A DNA stretch of 62,606 bases from Gemmatimonadota bacterium (GTDB taxonomy: Bacteria > JAAXHH01): contig JAPOYX010000037.1 of assembly GCA_026706345.1 (NCBI GenBank), positions 1-62,606 on the forward strand. The letters run 5' to 3'. Positions 46,718-55,025 of this stretch are shown here, piece by piece (the first letter of the stretch is position 1; the number at the start of each line of letters is the position of its first letter). Under the pieces are notes generated by a model, which worked only from the letters and a program-made list of their open reading frames with translations, was not told the origin of the DNA and searched no databases. Both the position numbers and the translations under genes were made by a program.

Positions 46718-47320
46718 ATGAGCGATCACACCAGAGAAGAGATGATCGATGTCGTGAAGGAAGGGCGCAAAACCGTTTTCGCCTGGCGAGAAAGGAATCC
46801 GTTCGAAAGAATGAATCTATGCCATGCCCAACTTCCGGGAATAGATCTATCCCTCGCAAATTTGAGGGATTTCGACCTCGTCGGCGCTGATCTCTCCATG
46901 GCAAAACTCGTTCGCGCATACCTGAGCGGAGCCGATTTGCGTGATGCAAAACTGGAAAACGCCGATCTGCGTTTCGCCGCCCTGGGATGGTCGAATCTGC
47001 ATGGCGCCGATTTGAAACAGGCAAACCTTACCGGCGCCTACCCATACAAGGCCGAGTTTGCATCGGCAGACCTGCGCGGAACCGATTTTACGAACGCCTA
47101 TTGCAATGAGGCGGATTTCAGCAACGCCGTCTTAGGTGAGACCAACTTCTCATCGACAAATCTGACGAACGCAATCGGCCTGGAATCTTGCACCTACAGT
47201 GCCCCCGTCTTTGCCGACAGCGTGACGCTGTTGAAATCCGGGAGCCTGCCCGTGGTTTTCCTGGAACACTGCGTATATCTGCCGGAGAAAGACCACGACA
47301 TGTCAAACCGACTAAACTGA
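46718..47320 (+). CDS. Pentapeptide-repeat protein
   Basis: This 200-residue protein has about 20 consecutive pentapeptide units of the A(D/N)LxX type (for instance GADLSMAKLV, ENADLRFAALG, GADLKQANLTG) from about residue 35 to 150, forming a right-handed beta-helix. The N-terminal 30 and C-terminal 45 residues are not repeats. Similar proteins protect DNA gyrase, act as self-resistance factors or serve as scaffolds; here immunity to, or folding of, the peptide product is possible but unproven. AGGAA stands 7 bases before the ATG at 46718. The gene follows the maturase closely. Confidence 0.85.
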   Translation: MSDHTREEMIDVVKEGRKTVFAWRERNPFERMNLCHAQLPGIDLSLANLRDFDLVGADLSMAKLVRAYLSGADLRDAKLENADLRFAALGWSNLHGADLKQANLTGAYPYKAEFASADLRGTDFTNAYCNEADFSNAVLGETNFSSTNLTNAIGLESCTYSAPVFADSVTLLKSGSLPVVFLEHCVYLPEKDHDMSNRLN

Positions 47321-47335
47321 CGGGACCTGGTTATC

Positions 47336-49228
47336 ATGCGAATCGCGATCATCGACAGTGGCATCGATATCAATCATAAAAGGCTGCGAGGTTGTCGCTG
47401 TGCGGGAGTCTCACTCGTATTGAAATCATCCGGCGAATTGGCTTTTACGGATGAGTACGACGACTCGTTGGGACACGGGACCAGTTTAGCCGCGATAGTA
47501 CATCGAATTACTCCATCGGCGGAATTGGTTGCCGTCAGGATATTCCACCAGGAACTGGCAGCCACGGAAAAGCTGCTTTGTGAATCGCTCAGCTGGTGCC
47601 TGGACAACGACATAGACATCATCAATCTTTCGCTAGGGGTCCAAACGAGTTCCCCATCCAAGGAGCTATACCAGTTATGTGCCGACGCGCATGAACGAAA
47701 CGTCGTTATCATCTCCGCGGCCCACACGGATCTTTCCTCTGAATCGTATCCGGCTTACTTCCCTACGGTATTGGGTGTTACCTGGGGCAAAGTCGGCAGT
47801 GACACCGAATATGGTTTCATCCCTGATTCGCCGATTGAGTTCATCGCAAGAGGGACGCTCCAGCGAATCGCCTGGAAAAACGGCGGGTTTACCATATCCA
47901 GCGGCACGAGTCTCGCATGCGCGTACTTTACCGGCATAACCGCAAAGACTATGCAGTCTTTCAACCATACGCCGTCTATCGACGCCTTGAAAACCAGGCT
48001 CAAGGAAGGCGCTGCGCCCGGCCTTACGCCTTTGCAGTTCGGCGGAAAAGCATATAACGACAACGTTCCCACGATCAAAAGCGACGGCGTCAAGACAGAC
48101 TTGGAGGGCGTCTTCAAACGACGTTTTTCAGATTGGATTGGAAACCTCGCCGTGTTCCCCGCCAGCGAGAAAGAGATGAACGCATTTTCAGATTTTCCGG
48201 AGTATTGTATCTCTCCCGTTGTTCAGTATTTCGACTATCCCCGGAACCTTGCTTACACCTCACCGGGCAAGGCAGCACCGAATGGTGGTGTAACGCGCTC
48301 GGACCGATTCGATCGATTCGACACGCTTGTTACGGGTTACTTCACAGATCAGCTTTTCGAAACCAATATCAAGTATGGTTCAGAACTCCTGACCAGGTCG
48401 TTGTCTTGCGGCAAGAACGTCTTCAGCTACGATCGCAGACTACACGACCATATAGAGCAATACCGAACAGAACAGGGATACAGCGGTGCGGTCTATGTCC
48501 CGGAAGTAACGGAAGAACACTATGAGGAGCTACTTCCCTTTCGCTATCTGGGATCCGTCGATGTCCCGATGCTATGCGTTTTGGGAACCAGCAATCGTCA
48601 GGGGAAGTTCACCGCTCAACTGCGCATAAAAGGGATTCTCGAGCGAGAAGGATACAGGATCGGCTTCCTATCGACGGAACCCCAGGGCGAACTTTTTGGC
48701 GCAACGCACAGTTTTCCCTACGGCTACAGGGGGACGGTCTCGCTGGATAAGAAAAAATGGTCTTACTATCTCAGAATCCTCACCAGAGGCATGCAGGAGT
48801 ACCTGGAACCTCACCTCATCTTAACCGGAACGCAGGGGACTTCCATACCCAGGGGCAAAAGCAGGAAACTCCTGGGAAACGAAACGGATACGCTGGATTA
48901 CGTGATTGGCGTCAACCCGGATGCGTTCGTGTGCGCAATAAACCCGCAGGATACGATCGGCTACATAAAAGACACCTGCGAGACCTTCAGGATCTACTGC
49001 GGCGCCGAACCGGTCTTCTTCGTCATGACTCCGTGGATGCGGGAGTTTCAGAAACGGAAGAACGGTCGTACGATGGCCCGTCATCGATTTCTCAGCGATG
49101 AAGAGAAACACACCCAAATTAGGTATTTTCAGGAGGAAATCGGAAAGCCCGTTTTCGATATCATGGATAAGGCCAATGACGGGGCGATCCTTGAACTCAT
49201 TCAGGGGTTCTTTTCAAAACGTCCGTGA
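47336..49228 (+). CDS. Subtilisin-like (S8) peptidase fused to a DUF1611-like P-loop domain
   Basis: This 630-residue protein starts with an S8 domain (about 1-235) with the triad Asp7 (IIDSGID), His47 (GHGTS) and Ser192 (SGTSLAC), but without signal or pro-region, so it is cytoplasmic. The oxyanion-hole Asn (normally AAGN) is replaced in SAAHTD. Residues about 290-400 resemble the Rossmann-like N-part, and about 405-630 the P-loop part, of the DUF1611 family (GTSNRQGKFT at 417-426; LILTGTQGTSIP; VNPDAFVCAINP), a family that includes the acyltransferase-like DgcN. I know no described enzyme with this pairing. It is a good candidate to cut the precursor leader inside the cell. Confidence 0.8.
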   Translation: MRIAIIDSGIDINHKRLRGCRCAGVSLVLKSSGELAFTDEYDDSLGHGTSLAAIVHRITPSAELVAVRIFHQELAATEKLLCESLSWCLDNDIDIINLSLGVQTSSPSKELYQLCADAHERNVVIISAAHTDLSSESYPAYFPTVLGVTWGKVGSDTEYGFIPDSPIEFIARGTLQRIAWKNGGFTISSGTSLACAYFTGITAKTMQSFNHTPSIDALKTRLKEGAAPGLTPLQFGGKAYNDNVPTIKSDGVKTDLEGVFKRRFSDWIGNLAVFPASEKEMNAFSDFPEYCISPVVQYFDYPRNLAYTSPGKAAPNGGVTRSDRFDRFDTLVTGYFTDQLFETNIKYGSELLTRSLSCGKNVFSYDRRLHDHIEQYRTEQGYSGAVYVPEVTEEHYEELLPFRYLGSVDVPMLCVLGTSNRQGKFTAQLRIKGILEREGYRIGFLSTEPQGELFGATHSFPYGYRGTVSLDKKKWSYYLRILTRGMQEYLEPHLILTGTQGTSIPRGKSRKLLGNETDTLDYVIGVNPDAFVCAINPQDTIGYIKDTCETFRIYCGAEPVFFVMTPWMREFQKRKNGRTMARHRFLSDEEKHTQIRYFQEEIGKPVFDIMDKANDGAILELIQGFFSKRP

Positions 49229-49241
49229 GAGGGGAACGCAA

Positions 49242-49508
49242 ATGACCACCGAGGCCGACATCAGAAAAACGCTGCATGACTTGACGAGCGATTTCGTTGC
49301 AAGAGAAATCAGTACTGAAGCGGATGAGTCGTACGCGTTGCAAGAAATTGCCAGTGAATCCATGCAGGCCATAGAATACATCATGCTGCTTGAAAGCGAA
49401 TTCGAAATGGAGTTTGACGATAACGAGGTCAATGTCGAGTTCTTTTCGAACCTGGATAACATCGTGGCCCTTATCGCCCAGCAGTCAGAGATACCCAAGT
49501 CGACCTGA
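49242..49508 (+). CDS. Acyl-carrier-protein-like small protein
   Basis: This 88-residue helical acidic protein has an ACP signature in its second third: IASESMQAIEYIMLLES, with Ser40 in the place of the phosphopantetheine Ser of the usual DSL. The following EFEMEFDDNEV is the typical helix II region. The frame is open upstream to 49098, but GGGGA lies 7 bases before the ATG at 49242. Next to a peptide maturase such a carrier could hold an acyl or aminoacyl group for transfer onto the product, perhaps by the BtrH-like protein at 55026. No ligase that loads it is visible in the cluster. Confidence 0.82.
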   Translation: MTTEADIRKTLHDLTSDFVAREISTEADESYALQEIASESMQAIEYIMLLESEFEMEFDDNEVNVEFFSNLDNIVALIAQQSEIPKST

Positions 49509-49543
49509 TCAGGAAGTGCCTTGAAGGCCTTCAATCTGATCAG
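49505..49543. other. Nested palindromes between the carrier and permease genes
   Basis: CTGATCAG occurs at 49505-49512 and 49536-49543, flanking a perfect 14-base palindrome, TTGAAGGCCTTCAA (49521-49534). It overlaps the end of the carrier gene and lies 30 bases ahead of the permease start. A regulator site or RNA processing hairpin is possible; no T run follows. Confidence 0.5.
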
Positions 49544-49572
49544 ACCGATGGAGGACACCGGAGGTACCCGAG

Positions 49573-51987
49573 ATGATACGCAACTATATTACGACCGCGG
49601 TAAGGAACCTTCTAAAGTACAAAGGATATTCCGTAATCAACATGATCTGCCTTGCCATCGGACTGGCGGGGTGTATTCTGATGTCCCTGTATATTCAATA
49701 CGAATTCAGCTACGATGCATATCATGAAAAAAAGGATCGCATCTACCGGTTGGAGAATCACTCCGTAACGTCCGGCAGGGAGCAAAAAATAGCTATTTCT
49801 CCCGCTCCATGGGGTCCGGCCCTGCTTGCCGATTATCCGGGCATAGAATCCATGGCCAGACTGAAAGTCGCACTGGCCCGCCATACCGTAACATCTGGTG
49901 ATAAAGCATTTTACGCGGAAGCCGTCCTCTTCGCTGATTCCACTCTGTTCGATATCTTCACGTTCCCTCTGGTCAAAGGGAACCCCCGCACGGCCTTGAC
50001 GGCCCCCTTTACCGCGGTCATTTCGGAATCCTTCGCCAGGACACATTTCGGAGAAGCGGACCCGATTGGCGTGCCGCTTAACGTAGCCGGTCTTTTTTCC
50101 GTGACCATAACGGGCATCATGAGCGACGTTCCCTTGAACTCGCATATGCGATTCGATTTTCTGATCTCTTACGCCACGTACACCTCGTTAGGTTGGGGTG
50201 GACCTGATACCTTCCAGAACAAGGGCTTAAGCAGCGAAGTCCGTACATACCTCCTATTGAAAGAAGAGTATTCCGTCCGGGAACTGGAAGCACAAATGCC
50301 GCGGTTCATTGAAAGATACCTTGGGGACCGGATGCGTTCATTCGGAATCAAAGTAAACCCGTTTCTTCGACCAATTGAAGATATCCATCTCTACAGCCGA
50401 GATATAGAGTGGAGCTCGGGACTGCTGACTAAGACCGGAGGCGGGGATATTCGTTCCATCTATATCGCTATTTCTCTCGCGGTCTTCATCCTGGTCATCG
50501 CCTGTATCAACTTCATCAACCTGACCACGGCCAGGGCGGACCGACGCGCACGGGAAGTAGGCATGCGCAAAGTCCTCGGCGGCAGCCGGACGCACATCGT
50601 GCTTCAATTCATTGGCGAATCTGTATTGTTGAGTTTGTTCGCTCTGGGTTTGGCTATTGTATTGGTCCAAATGCTTCTGCCCTTTTTCAACGATCTGTTC
50701 GGCAGGGGAATCACCATGGGATTTTCGTTGGGCCTGGCCTTGATGCTGTCGGGGATGGTCTTGCTCGTCGGGATGCTGTCGGGCGCCTATCCCGCATACG
50801 TCCTTTCATCCTTTCGTCCGACGGACATGCTGCAAGGATCGAAGAAAACCGGAACCGCCAGGGCGATCTTCCGCAGCATCCTGGTAGTGTTTCAATTCGT
50901 GATCGCTATCATTATGATTTCCGGCGCCGGGGTGATCTACGATCAGCTCGACTACATGCTGGACAAGGATCCGGGATACGATGCGGAAGGCGTCGTCATC
51001 GTCGGGATGCCGTTGGGCGAGGGGGCCATTCAAAAGTACGAATTTTTCAGAGAAAACGCCCTGAGCTATCCTGACGTCCTGTCGGTGAGCCGTCTTGCGA
51101 ATCTACCGGATAACCTGCCTACGGGTGGAGTAAGGACAGCGAACGCACCGGAGGATCAAGCGACAAGATTCCAGATGGTCCATGGCGGTTACGATCTCCA
51201 TAACGTTATGGGCTTTGAAGTGGTTCACGGGCGTTATTTCTCTCGGGACAGGTCCACCGACGCCGATGCGTGCGTGATCAACGAGACGGCGGTTCGTACC
51301 CTCGGATGGGATGATCCAGTCGGTAAATCGCTTATCAACCCGTATTCGCAGTCTCAAACGGTGATCGGAGTCGTAAGAGATTTCCATGCGCGATCATTTC
51401 ATCACGCGGCAGCACCAATGTGGATTGGTCCTCCTGATCAGAGTCAGCAATACGCATATATCGCCATTAAACTCCGGGTTGAAAATACCGCCACCGCCCT
51501 CGGCGTTCTCGGGGATCAATGGCGGCAGGCATACCCCGATCAACCCGAGATGGAGTATTCGTTCCTGAGCGATTTGGTAGAAGAACAATATAGGGGAGAT
51601 CGGCTTCTTGGGACGATCTTCACCGCCGGTACCGTGGTATCGATAGTGATCGCCTGCCTGGGACTCCTGGGCCTGTCCGCCTTCATGGTCCAGAGTCGTA
51701 CTAAGGAGATAGGGGTTCGTAAGGTCCTGGGATCATCGGTCGGGCAGGTCGTTATTCTCCTGTACCGGGAATTCACGCTGTACGTCCTCATTGCGTGTGT
51801 CGTCGGTATCCCGTTGATCTACTATATGGCGGATGTGTGGCTGCGCGACTTCGCCTATCGCATCGAACCGAATCCGTGGACTTTCATCTTCACCGGCGTC
51901 GTCGTGATGCTGATCACCTGGTTTACCGTGGGATTCCAGACCGTGAAAGCGGCAGAGACGAACCCGGTTGAAGTGCTCAGGGGATAG
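49573..51987 (+). CDS. FtsX/MacB-type ABC transporter permease 1
   Basis: This 804-residue permease has an N-terminal membrane helix (about 20-42), a periplasmic MacB core domain, three helices (about 290-420), a second periplasmic domain and three final helices (about 680-800), so it is the duplicated FtsX form usual in FCB bacteria. The start MIRNYITTAVRNLLKYKGYS is conserved with permease 2. GGAGG at 49560-49564 sits 8 bases before the ATG. No ATPase is adjacent; it may share the ATPase and adaptor at 59-61 kb with permease 2. Confidence 0.9.
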   Translation: MIRNYITTAVRNLLKYKGYSVINMICLAIGLAGCILMSLYIQYEFSYDAYHEKKDRIYRLENHSVTSGREQKIAISPAPWGPALLADYPGIESMARLKVALARHTVTSGDKAFYAEAVLFADSTLFDIFTFPLVKGNPRTALTAPFTAVISESFARTHFGEADPIGVPLNVAGLFSVTITGIMSDVPLNSHMRFDFLISYATYTSLGWGGPDTFQNKGLSSEVRTYLLLKEEYSVRELEAQMPRFIERYLGDRMRSFGIKVNPFLRPIEDIHLYSRDIEWSSGLLTKTGGGDIRSIYIAISLAVFILVIACINFINLTTARADRRAREVGMRKVLGGSRTHIVLQFIGESVLLSLFALGLAIVLVQMLLPFFNDLFGRGITMGFSLGLALMLSGMVLLVGMLSGAYPAYVLSSFRPTDMLQGSKKTGTARAIFRSILVVFQFVIAIIMISGAGVIYDQLDYMLDKDPGYDAEGVVIVGMPLGEGAIQKYEFFRENALSYPDVLSVSRLANLPDNLPTGGVRTANAPEDQATRFQMVHGGYDLHNVMGFEVVHGRYFSRDRSTDADACVINETAVRTLGWDDPVGKSLINPYSQSQTVIGVVRDFHARSFHHAAAPMWIGPPDQSQQYAYIAIKLRVENTATALGVLGDQWRQAYPDQPEMEYSFLSDLVEEQYRGDRLLGTIFTAGTVVSIVIACLGLLGLSAFMVQSRTKEIGVRKVLGSSVGQVVILLYREFTLYVLIACVVGIPLIYYMADVWLRDFAYRIEPNPWTFIFTGVVVMLITWFTVGFQTVKAAETNPVEVLRG

Positions 51988-52067
51988 TGTGCACGATATG
52001 AACGCGTCATCGAACGCATCCTGAAACTTCTGGGGAGCCTTGGTTTATCTGGAAGGGGGTTTGTGCC

Positions 52068-53246
52068 ATGAACATCCTGATGGTTTCATTAGGGACGCCT
52101 GGATTCGTCTATCCATCGATGGGTCTTGCCCTGAAACTTGAAGAGAAAGGCCATACGGTTCATTTCGCCACAGATTCGCGGTTTTACAATATTTTGTCGA
52201 AACAGGGTATAAAGAACGTTTACGGGAAAGATAAGACGTATCGGATAAACTCCTGGTGGGACCTGCTGACGTTGCGCAGGCAGATACGGCATCTCGAGTC
52301 GATCATTGAGAGCAATTCTGTCGACGTTATGGTTACCCACATTTTATCACTCGGCGCTGTCTGCATCAGTAGAAAGCACAACATACCCATCGCCGTGACG
52401 GGGCTTTCGGCCTATATCTGGCCGACAACCGAACCCTGCCTGGATCTCATCTCGGAGACCGAAGCAAGAAACCGCCAATGGAATTACGATGAAATGATGC
52501 GAGTATACAACAAACTGCTGACGTCGCTACAACTGCCAACCTGCACGACAGAGTATGAGGAATCGCCATTACTCGGAGATCTGTTTCTCATTCAGAGCGT
52601 ACCGGAATTCGAGCCGTATCTCCATCTTCTTCCCGGGAAGGTTCACTGCGTAGGGAACTGTCAATGGGAACCCCATGTCGATGACCACGAGGTCGATACC
52701 TGGATCGAGGAATCACGAGATCTCGATATGCCGATAATATACGTACAGATAGGCAGAGCATTCGAAAAAGAGAGCTTCTGGCCATATCTGACGGATGTTT
52801 TCGGAGGACAGTCCGTGCGAATCGCGGGATCTGCCGGACGATCGGATGAAGACGAATTCGATATCCCTCAAAACTTCTTCGTCAGGGACCATGTTCCTCA
52901 GGAAAGGGTACTCGGACACGCCCGTGCCGTGATTTCCAATGGACATACCACGTCAGTGCTGGGCGCCCTGTCACATGGGCTTCCGATGCTGTTGTTTCCA
53001 AACGGCAGCGGGACATACGAAATTGCCCTGCGCTGTCGGTCCGCAGGGGTAGCCATCGGGTTATCGACCAAGAAAATCAATGCCGGCGTGGTGGAAGCGA
53101 GTTTCCACAAGATTATGGATGACGAGTTCAAGGCGAATGCGAACTATTTTCAGACTTTGTATAGCAGATTCAATGGTCGGGACTATGCCGCAGGACTCAT
53201 CGAAGAACTGGCAAATACCCAAAAAGCGGTCCTCCGGGAATACTAG
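52068..53246 (+). CDS. GT1-family glycosyltransferase (UGT/MGT type)
   Basis: This 392-residue GT-B enzyme starts MNILMVSLGTPGFVYPSMGLA and has the MGT pattern: MLPGKV-like mid-region, then NFFVRDHVPQERVLGHARAVISNGHTTSVLGALSHGLPMLLFP, the donor-binding block of GT1 enzymes. A GAAGGGGG ribosome site precedes the ATG. Such enzymes put sugars on natural products, so a glycosylated peptide is a possible product. The acceptor is unknown. Confidence 0.88.
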   Translation: MNILMVSLGTPGFVYPSMGLALKLEEKGHTVHFATDSRFYNILSKQGIKNVYGKDKTYRINSWWDLLTLRRQIRHLESIIESNSVDVMVTHILSLGAVCISRKHNIPIAVTGLSAYIWPTTEPCLDLISETEARNRQWNYDEMMRVYNKLLTSLQLPTCTTEYEESPLLGDLFLIQSVPEFEPYLHLLPGKVHCVGNCQWEPHVDDHEVDTWIEESRDLDMPIIYVQIGRAFEKESFWPYLTDVFGGQSVRIAGSAGRSDEDEFDIPQNFFVRDHVPQERVLGHARAVISNGHTTSVLGALSHGLPMLLFPNGSGTYEIALRCRSAGVAIGLSTKKINAGVVEASFHKIMDDEFKANANYFQTLYSRFNGRDYAAGLIEELANTQKAVLREY

Positions 53247-53261
53247 AACAGGTAATTGACC

Positions 53262-54950
53262 ATGCTCCGCGATATCGGAAACAAACTCAAACTGTACGGC
53301 GTTGTCGAATCGCTCCACAACAACGCGTGGCAAATCGCCGTATTTGTCGTTTTGTCAGTTGTTTCGGTCGTCTTGAACATTGCCAAGCCGATCGTTTTCT
53401 CCAGGATCATCGATACCGGTTTGATCGAACAAGACTGGGACAACGTATTGTACTACTGTATTGCCTTTTCGGTCATTGCGGTTCTGATAAGCGTCAATTC
53501 ACTGGGTTACGGAATGATCACCTCGCTTGTTTCGAATCGTTTTGTCGCGACCATCAAGAAATCGCTCATCAACCGTATCTACCTGCTGGATTATCACTTC
53601 TTCAACAAGACGAGCGGCGGGGACATTCTGACCCGATTGAAAAGCGATACCGATAACATCCGTAATTTCTTCATGGCTGTACTCAATAACAGCCTGGTCA
53701 GTTTCCTGGGTTTTCTTTCCGCCATGATATATATCGGCGTAGTGGAATGGAAGATGTTGATCCCGGGATTTGCGGTTGTGCCGTTTCTGATCTGGCGCAC
53801 TCATGCTTTTCGGGACCGTATACATGCGGCCAATACGCGCGTATTCGAATCGGATTCCCATTCTACCGAACAGATCGCATCGGGTATTAACAACATCGTG
53901 TATCTGAGGCAAATCGGCCTTCATGGCTGGTCTCTTCGCAAGATCACGGCTTCATTCGACCGATTTCAGGCCGACAGCATAAACCGGGACAGATGGAATC
54001 TGGTCAGCGAGACGAGTGTTTCGCTCATCATGGCCGCCGGCTATATCGTAACCGTGGGTTATGGCGGCTGGTTGGTGGTAGATGATCAACTCACCATCGG
54101 CAGCTTGCTTGCCTTTCTGACGCTCAGGCAGCGTTTTACGGCGCCGATGCAATTCGTAAGCCAGACGTACCACGGTTTCATCAACGCCAGGGCAGCTTTC
54201 GAACGCCTATGGGACTTCTATGCCAATCCTATTGAAGTGGGAATCGATCGTGGCGCGGAAGAACCGGACCCGGATTTTGAAGAACTTTCCGTTGATGACG
54301 TGGAATTCCGTTATCACGAGGAAGGGAACGGGCTCGAAGGCACCGCCACGTTTATCCGGGGATGGAACGAAGTTCACGGAAGCAATGGTTCGGGGAAGAC
54401 CACATTGATTCGATTGTTGATGAAGATACTGACTCCTCAGAAAGGACGCGTAGCGGTCGATGGCCGGGATATAGCCCATATCAACAACCACGCGTGGCGA
54501 AAGAACATAAGTATCGTTCCCCAACATACTTATCTGTTCAACGAATCCGTTCGCGAAAACATCCGCCTGTTCGATGATCGGATAAACGATGATATGATAT
54601 GCGAAGTGCTGGGCAAGTTGAACGCCAAGGACGACTTGTTCGATTGCGTTCAGGGTCTGGACGCCGAGGTTGTTGAAGGCGGTAGGAATCTATCCGGAGG
54701 ACAACGCCAGAAAATCGCAATAGCGAGAGCATTGTTGAGAAACACGCCTGTTTACATTCTGGATGAACCGTTTGTACATATCGATAAGGAAACCAAAGAT
54801 CGTATAAGGGATTATCTGCGTGACATACTCCGTGACAGAATAGTCATATACATCTCACATGATGATTTTAGCGACTTGAACGCAGATAACAGAATAGATA
54901 TCTGGAATGGCGGGATAAGGACAATGTCAGCGGTCGGAGAGTCTGCGTGA
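53262..54950 (+). CDS. ABC exporter with fused membrane and ATPase domains
   Basis: This 562-residue half transporter has a six-helix membrane domain (about 20-320) and an ATPase domain (about 335-562) with Walker A GSNGSGKTT, signature NLSGGQRQKIAIARA, Walker B VYILDEP and the SHDD His loop. It lacks an N-terminal C39 peptidase domain, so it would export a peptide already cut or cut elsewhere. The frame begins with TTG at 53256, but ATG 53262 has the better spacing to AGG. It lies 15 bases after the glycosyltransferase. Confidence 0.9.
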   Translation: MLRDIGNKLKLYGVVESLHNNAWQIAVFVVLSVVSVVLNIAKPIVFSRIIDTGLIEQDWDNVLYYCIAFSVIAVLISVNSLGYGMITSLVSNRFVATIKKSLINRIYLLDYHFFNKTSGGDILTRLKSDTDNIRNFFMAVLNNSLVSFLGFLSAMIYIGVVEWKMLIPGFAVVPFLIWRTHAFRDRIHAANTRVFESDSHSTEQIASGINNIVYLRQIGLHGWSLRKITASFDRFQADSINRDRWNLVSETSVSLIMAAGYIVTVGYGGWLVVDDQLTIGSLLAFLTLRQRFTAPMQFVSQTYHGFINARAAFERLWDFYANPIEVGIDRGAEEPDPDFEELSVDDVEFRYHEEGNGLEGTATFIRGWNEVHGSNGSGKTTLIRLLMKILTPQKGRVAVDGRDIAHINNHAWRKNISIVPQHTYLFNESVRENIRLFDDRINDDMICEVLGKLNAKDDLFDCVQGLDAEVVEGGRNLSGGQRQKIAIARALLRNTPVYILDEPFVHIDKETKDRIRDYLRDILRDRIVIYISHDDFSDLNADNRIDIWNGGIRTMSAVGESA

Positions 54951-55025
54951 TCTCCCATTCGTTGACGGGTATTTGCATTCCGAAGAAGCGGAATAGTATG
55001 GTCACAGCCGTCTCAGGATAAAAAG

